Assembly (NCBI GenBank): GCA_947371865.1
Contig: CANBRH010000013.1
Span: 1 to 26,497, forward strand
Length of the DNA: 26,497 bases
Direction: 5' to 3'
DNA from: Actinomycetota bacterium
GTDB lineage: Bacteria > Actinomycetota > Actinomycetes > Nanopelagicales > Nanopelagicaceae
Part shown: piece by piece, positions 22,826-26,497 of the stretch
Layout of the letters: each line of letters begins with the position of its first letter
Numbering within the stretch: position 1 is the first letter of the stretch
Program-made: the position numbers and the translations under genes
Notes under the pieces: generated by a model
Seen by the model: only the letters and a program-made list of their open reading frames with translations
Told to the model about the DNA's origin: nothing
The model's database searches: none

Positions 22826-23328
22826 GGCGTTTCTTGATCCGAACATGGATCATCGAGCCACCACTGTGGAAGTGCTGCCAGCGCTTCATCACCCAATGGA
22901 TTCACTTCGGGACCGGCGGCGAGTGAGTGTGCAATCAACGAATGTAAGCATTTAACACGATCGGGCATACCTCCGGCGGTGATGCCTTCAACTTCTGGAA
23001 CAACCATCCCCAAAGCAGCGCGAGCTGCTTGATAATCCTCATGAGCTGCGAAGTAACGTCCAGCAAGATCGGCATCAGTCTTTAAACGCTCCGTCATCTC
23101 ACCCATCATGCCCGTGGTTTCCAAAGTGGAGATTGCACCGGTTAATCGCGGACAAGTTGCGTAATAAAAGGTGGGAAACGGAGTTCCATCAGAAAGCCTG
23201 GGCGGAGTCTCTACTACTCCTGGCTTTCCACAGGGGCAACGGTAGGCAATTCGATGAACATCGCGCGGAGTGCGCCCTAATTGAATTTCAATCGCGGCGA
23301 GATCATCGGCGGCGGGTTTATCGCTCAT
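22822..23328 (-). CDS. DUF501 domain protein
   Basis: This 168-residue protein belongs to the DUF501 family, common in actinobacteria next to eno, ftsB and ppx but of unknown function. Conserved parts seen are RCPCGKPGVVETPPRLSDGTPFPTFYYATCP (30-60, with C31, C33 and C59), RYFAAHEDYQAARAALG, and GGMPDRVKCLHSLIAHSLAAGPEVNPLGDEAL near the C-terminus. The cysteines suggest a metal or Fe-S site, but this is inference. The ATG at 23328 lies 15 bp after the FtsB-like stop, with only a weak AAGA upstream. Confidence 0.93.
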   Translation of the reverse strand: MSDKPAADDLAAIEIQLGRTPRDVHRIAYRCPCGKPGVVETPPRLSDGTPFPTFYYATCPRLTGAISTLETTGMMGEMTERLKTDADLAGRYFAAHEDYQAARAALGMVVPEVEGITAGGMPDRVKCLHSLIAHSLAAGPEVNPLGDEALAALPQWWLDDPCSDQETP

Positions 23329-23343
23329 GTTTTCTTTGACTCG

Positions 23344-23769
23344 TTAGTGGTTGATGTTGGTACTGGTAATGGATGCAACGAGGCGGGAATACCAGGGTAG
23401 GCCGAGTGGAATTTGTTCTGCTACCGGCGCGGCTGGTGAGGCAACCTTTGTCTGGCTTTCAGGTGCACCAAGAACGATGTACTGGTGCTCGCCCGGGAAG
23501 ACAAAGTGCAGGCGCGTGCGAGCTTGCGAAGCCACGTACTTAGGGTCATTCCACATAGCCAAGTCACGCGTGGCTTGAGTCAATGCGTTTTTGCTTTCAT
23601 TCAATTGTGATTGCAATGCATTGATCTGAGCACGTTGGGCGAAATAGCGTTGCAACGGCGGCGCCAAAGTAATTGCAAGCACTAACAGAACAGTTCCAAA
23701 GGCGAAAGAGCGACCAGAAACCCCTCCCACGCCATGTCGGCGCGAAAGGGGCTTCGGCTTCTTTGCCAT
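23344..23769 (-). CDS. FtsB/DivIC-like septum formation initiator
   Basis: This is a bitopic cell division protein of the DivIC/FtsB family, which links FtsL and FtsQ in the divisome. The 141-residue product has a basic cytoplasmic N-terminus (1-20), one membrane helix (about 21-38) and an extracytoplasmic coiled coil (41-71). The conserved MWNDPKYVASQARTRLHFVFPGEHQYIVLG block (72-101) contains the family W-x-DP-Y...ARxRL..V.PGE pattern. The C-terminal tail (102-141) is Pro/Ala-rich and lineage-specific. It lies 15 bp after eno and is probably co-transcribed, the usual actinobacterial arrangement. Confidence 0.93.
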   Translation of the reverse strand: MAKKPKPLSRRHGVGGVSGRSFAFGTVLLVLAITLAPPLQRYFAQRAQINALQSQLNESKNALTQATRDLAMWNDPKYVASQARTRLHFVFPGEHQYIVLGAPESQTKVASPAAPVAEQIPLGLPWYSRLVASITSTNINH

Positions 23770-23784
23770 TGTCTAATGTGGGGT

Positions 23785-25062
23785 TTAACCGTTAAAGCGT
23801 GGGAATGCCCCACGGCCAGCGTAGAAAGCGGCATCGCTCAGCTCTTCTTCGATGCGTAGCAATTGGTTGTACTTGGCTACGCGCTCGGATCGAGCAGGTG
23901 CGCCGGTCTTGATCTGACCGCATTCCAGGGCAACGGCCAAATCAGCGATGGTGGTGTCTTCGGTCTCGCCGGAACGATGGCTCATCATGGTGCGATATGA
24001 ATTGCGATGAGCAAGAGAAACTGCATCCAATGTTTCAGTCAAGGTTCCGATTTGGTTGACCTTTACCAAAAGCGCGTTGGCAGTCTTGGATTCGATACCG
24101 CGAGCCAAACGAGTCGGGTTGGTAACGAAGAGATCGTCGCCGACTAATTGCACAGATGTTCCGAGTTGTGCGGTCATTGCAGCCCAACCAGCCCAATCAT
24201 CTTCATCAAGAGGATCTTCAATAGAAACAAGTGGGTAAGCCTTTACGAGTTCGGCGTAGTAAGCGATCATTTCTTCAGACGTGCGCTGAGAACCTTCGAA
24301 TGTGTACTTGCCATCTTTGTGGAACTCGGTTGCGGCAACGTCCATAGCCAGACCAATGTCAGTTCCTGGCTTGAATCCAGCAATGGTGATTGCTTCGAGA
24401 ATTAAATCAAGGGCGGCGCGGTTGCTTTCTAAGTTAGGAGCAAAGCCACCTTCATCTCCAACGCTCGTGGCAAGGCCACGCTTCTTCAATACGGATTTGA
24501 GGCTGTGATAGATCTCGGCGCCCCAACGAACTGATTCTTTGAAAGAATCTGCGCCAATGGGCGCGATCATAAATTCTTGAATGTCGACGTTAGTGTCGGC
24601 ATGAGCGCCACCGTTGAGAATATTCATCATCGGAACCGGCAAGGTGTGTGCGTTTGGTCCGCCGATATAGCGGAAGAAAGATAGATCCGCGCTTTCAGCG
24701 GCTGCGCGAGCGACTGCAAGTGAAACTCCGAGAATAGAGTTAGCGCCCAGGCGGCCCTTGTTTGCGGTGCCATCAAGATCCAACATCTCTTGATCCACCA
24801 GACGCTGGTCTTGTGCGTCGTACCCTAGGACTGCTGGTGCGATTTCATCATTGACAAAGTCAACGGCCTTTTCGACACCTTTACCCAGATAGCGGCTACC
24901 GCCATCGCGAAGTTCGACGGCTTCGAAGGCGCCAGTAGATGCGCCACTCGGGACTGCGGCACGGGCAGTGGAACCGTCTTCTAGGACAACTTCAACCTCG
25001 ACAGTTGGGTTTCCGCGGGAATCGAGAATCTCTCTTGCATGTACGGCTTCAATTAGGGCCAC
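23785..25062 (-). CDS. eno: Enolase
   Basis: Enolase converts 2-phosphoglycerate to phosphoenolpyruvate in glycolysis and needs Mg2+. The 425-residue length is normal. Recognisable parts are ILDSRGNPTVEVEV (12-25), VPSGASTGAFEAVELRDG (37-54), MNILNGGAHADTNVDIQEFMIAP, SVGDEGGFAPNL with the catalytic Glu, SIEDPLDEDDW with a metal-binding Asp, and the enolase signature LLVKVNQIGTLTETLDA followed by SHRSGETEDT. The start is a GTG at 25062 with AGGAG 6 nt upstream. mazG ends 32 bp upstream and ftsB-like starts 15 bp downstream on the same strand. Confidence 0.98.
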   Translation of the reverse strand: MALIEAVHAREILDSRGNPTVEVEVVLEDGSTARAAVPSGASTGAFEAVELRDGGSRYLGKGVEKAVDFVNDEIAPAVLGYDAQDQRLVDQEMLDLDGTANKGRLGANSILGVSLAVARAAAESADLSFFRYIGGPNAHTLPVPMMNILNGGAHADTNVDIQEFMIAPIGADSFKESVRWGAEIYHSLKSVLKKRGLATSVGDEGGFAPNLESNRAALDLILEAITIAGFKPGTDIGLAMDVAATEFHKDGKYTFEGSQRTSEEMIAYYAELVKAYPLVSIEDPLDEDDWAGWAAMTAQLGTSVQLVGDDLFVTNPTRLARGIESKTANALLVKVNQIGTLTETLDAVSLAHRNSYRTMMSHRSGETEDTTIADLAVALECGQIKTGAPARSERVAKYNQLLRIEEELSDAAFYAGRGAFPRFNG

Positions 25063-25094
25063 TGAAATCTCCTATAACAAATAGTGGGGCGTTA

Positions 25095-25766
25095 TTACGG
25101 TTTGGACTTTGGTGCGGTTTGGGCCGCTTCAAAGCTATAGATTCGATCGATATAGCCTTTAGTCGCGCTTCGAAGTGCCGATTCTGCATCGAGGCCACGA
25201 GCTACCGCCTGATCCAAAATCCCAAACAAAAGTTGCCCAAGTTGATCTTCATTGATCCCAGGCTCAATTGTAACGGGGTGTTCGACTGGGATGTCGTAAT
25301 TGAATTTCTCGGCGCGATAGAGCAGTTTTGAGGCTAAAGCCAGCGCTGGTTGGCCAAGTGGAACGCCTTCTGTGGCCGAAGTCCGACCTTTTTCTTCGGC
25401 TTTCAGGGCTTCCCAGTTCTCCAGGACTTCTGCGCTGGAGGAAACCTTTACATCCCCAAAGACGTGGGGGTGGCGGCGGATGAGCTTGTCGGCCACTGTT
25501 TCTGCGACATCCTCGATAGTGAATGGTTGGTTGGGATGTTCTTCGGCCATTCGCGAATGGAAATAGACCTGTAACAAAAGGTCGCCGAGCTCTTCTTGCA
25601 TCGCAACGCGGTCTTGATCTTCTACCGCCTCGATATATTCATAGGACTCTTCTAATAAATACTTGAGGAGGGTCTCATGGGTTTGTTCGGCATCCCACAT
25701 GCATCCACCTGGAGAGCGAAGTCGGTCCATGACCTCGCGCAGGCGGAGTAATTGTGAATCTGCCAC
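25095..25766 (-). CDS. mazG: MazG family nucleoside triphosphate pyrophosphohydrolase
   Basis: MazG hydrolyses (d)NTPs, including damaged ones, to monophosphates and pyrophosphate. The 223-residue protein carries the N-terminal MazG domain with LREVMDRLRSPGGCMWDAEQTHETLLKYLLEESYEYIEAVE and MQEELGDLLLQVYFHSRMAEE. The metal-binding pattern EExxE (E39, E40, E43) followed by EExxD (E58, E59, D62) is intact. The second half includes RRHPHVFGD and NWEALKAEEK, as in typical two-domain MazG. The start is a GTG at 25766, chosen because the upstream extension is not conserved-looking. No Shine-Dalgarno sequence precedes it, but the lipoprotein stop codon is only 10 bp away, favouring coupling. Confidence 0.94.
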   Translation of the reverse strand: MADSQLLRLREVMDRLRSPGGCMWDAEQTHETLLKYLLEESYEYIEAVEDQDRVAMQEELGDLLLQVYFHSRMAEEHPNQPFTIEDVAETVADKLIRRHPHVFGDVKVSSSAEVLENWEALKAEEKGRTSATEGVPLGQPALALASKLLYRAEKFNYDIPVEHPVTIEPGINEDQLGQLLFGILDQAVARGLDAESALRSATKGYIDRIYSFEAAQTAPKSKP

Positions 25767-25776
25767 GAAGAGGTAA

Positions 25777-26391
25777 TTACTTGGCGGCAGGAGATGCAGT
25801 CGAGACCGCACCCTTAGTCGTGTCAACAGCAACTACGTTTGCTGCAACAGGATCCCATGTTCCGTAACGTGGGTTAACGGTTACCTTCTTGCGCTTGGCC
25901 AAATCAACAACCATCGCTTGAATGGCATTTCCTGCATTGGCGCTGGTTGCACCATTCTTGATGGCAAGGGCGGTTAATTTCTCGGAGTACAGAACGCTAT
26001 TGATATAGGTGGTGTAATCCTCGGGCGCTATGCCAGCACCGACAAGCGCATTTGGCAGAGCCTTTGCGCCACCCACCTGCGCCAAGATTTGTGCCTTGCG
26101 AGCCGCAACATCAGCAGGTGAATTAACAATTTTCTTCTCGGCGGCAACATCTGCCAGAAGAAGTGAGATCAAGTGAAAACGAACTTGGCCGGTGGCAAGA
26201 GCTGCGCCGGTTTCCAAAGTCATTTGCGAAACGTCAACCTTGGCACGTTCGGCCATAATCGAAGTAACGCTCTTTTCTACGGTAGCTACAGAGATTTGGG
26301 AATCTCCAACGGATGCTGCTGAGTTCATCTGGGAACAGCCAGTCAACAGAACCAATAAACCTGCAGTAACAACTGCGACTATGCGCTTCAC
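25777..26391 (-). CDS. SurA N-terminal-like secreted lipoprotein
   Basis: This is a 204-residue exported lipoprotein. The signal peptide (MKRIVAVVTAGLLVLLTGC) ends in a lipobox L-T-G-C with the lipidated C19. The mature part begins with AASVGDSQISVATVEKSV, the opening typical of SurA/PrsA-type chaperone domains. It then runs as helices to about residue 165, ends with RYGTWDP and a Thr/Ser/Ala-rich tail, and has no parvulin (PPIase) domain. Actinobacterial relatives sit just before mazG and eno, as here. The GTG at 26391 is chosen because GGAG lies 5 nt upstream; the frame is open to an ATG at 26445. A chaperone role in protein export is inferred from the fold only. Confidence 0.82.
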   Translation of the reverse strand: MKRIVAVVTAGLLVLLTGCSQMNSAASVGDSQISVATVEKSVTSIMAERAKVDVSQMTLETGAALATGQVRFHLISLLLADVAAEKKIVNSPADVAARKAQILAQVGGAKALPNALVGAGIAPEDYTTYINSVLYSEKLTALAIKNGATSANAGNAIQAMVVDLAKRKKVTVNPRYGTWDPVAANVVAVDTTKGAVSTASPAAK

Positions 26392-26497
26392 CAAGACTCC
26401 ATCTCGTTGGGGACTACTTATTTGGCGAGACAATCGAATGAACAACTTCGATCGCCCACGACAAGGCAGAAGTATCCCCTATTTCCGCCTCGCCTAT

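Noticed and set aside
1..26497. CRISPR arrays, insertion sequences, phage genes or attachment sites
   Set aside because: No spaced direct repeats of CRISPR size, no transposase or integrase frame, and no duplicated tRNA 3' end near the tRNA at 21110-21185 were seen.

Overview
This window reads as a gene-dense stretch of an actinobacterial (Actinomycetota) chromosome of moderate GC, by eye close to 50%. The lineage call rests on family content and order: proteins with DUF501, DUF3817, DUF4307 and DUF6542 domains, a PIN-PhoH protein, SURF1, a DivIC/FtsB-like protein, and the order lipoprotein-mazG-eno-ftsB-DUF501-ppx. Short intergenic gaps, ATGA overlaps and moderate GC fit a compact aquatic actinobacterium (for example Nanopelagicales or a Luna-type Microbacteriaceae), but that finer placement is inference.

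Layout. Positions 1-161 hold the start of typA (minus strand, cut by the window edge). ychF (minus) diverges from rmuC and a DUF6542 membrane protein (plus). ispH (minus) diverges from xseA-xseB and a class I fumarase (plus) across only 26 bp. From 7268 to 11783 all genes are on the minus strand. In transcription order they are a new 45-residue membrane protein, SURF1, a DUF3817 protein and an isoprenyl transferase, then PIN-PhoH, then a secreted lytic-transglycosylase-like protein behind a long structured leader. DUF4307 and greA follow on the plus strand.

Positions 12814-17652 form an export block: a DrrAB-type ABC exporter (minus) diverges from two overlapping MFS exporters (plus), with no regulator gene between them. 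A Bax-inhibitor-1-like membrane protein (minus), with a strong UUCG terminator, diverges from a secreted M23-like protein (plus). From 20119 to 26391 everything is on the minus strand: corA, a tRNA with a UAA anticodon, a family 5 uracil-DNA glycosylase, ppx/gppA, DUF501, ftsB-like, eno, mazG and a SurA-like lipoprotein.

Functional themes are housekeeping metabolism (enolase, fumarase, IspH, isoprenyl transferase), nucleic-acid maintenance (Exo VII, RmuC, UDG, MazG, GreA), envelope work (transglycosylase, FtsB-like, SURF1) and efflux. I saw no transposase, phage gene, CRISPR array or integration site.

The most interesting signals are: (1) the structured leader of the transglycosylase gene, which carries a segment resembling the conserved 3' core of ydaO/yuaA c-di-AMP riboswitches plus a 10-bp tandem repeat beside the ribosome binding site; (2) a 76-nt tRNA with a leucine UAA anticodon but a short variable loop; (3) an 11-bp palindrome that supplies the Shine-Dalgarno sequence of both divergent genes ispH and xseA; (4) the 45-residue membrane protein overlapping SURF1; and (5) several genes whose likely start codon lies directly at the expected transcription start (leaderless).
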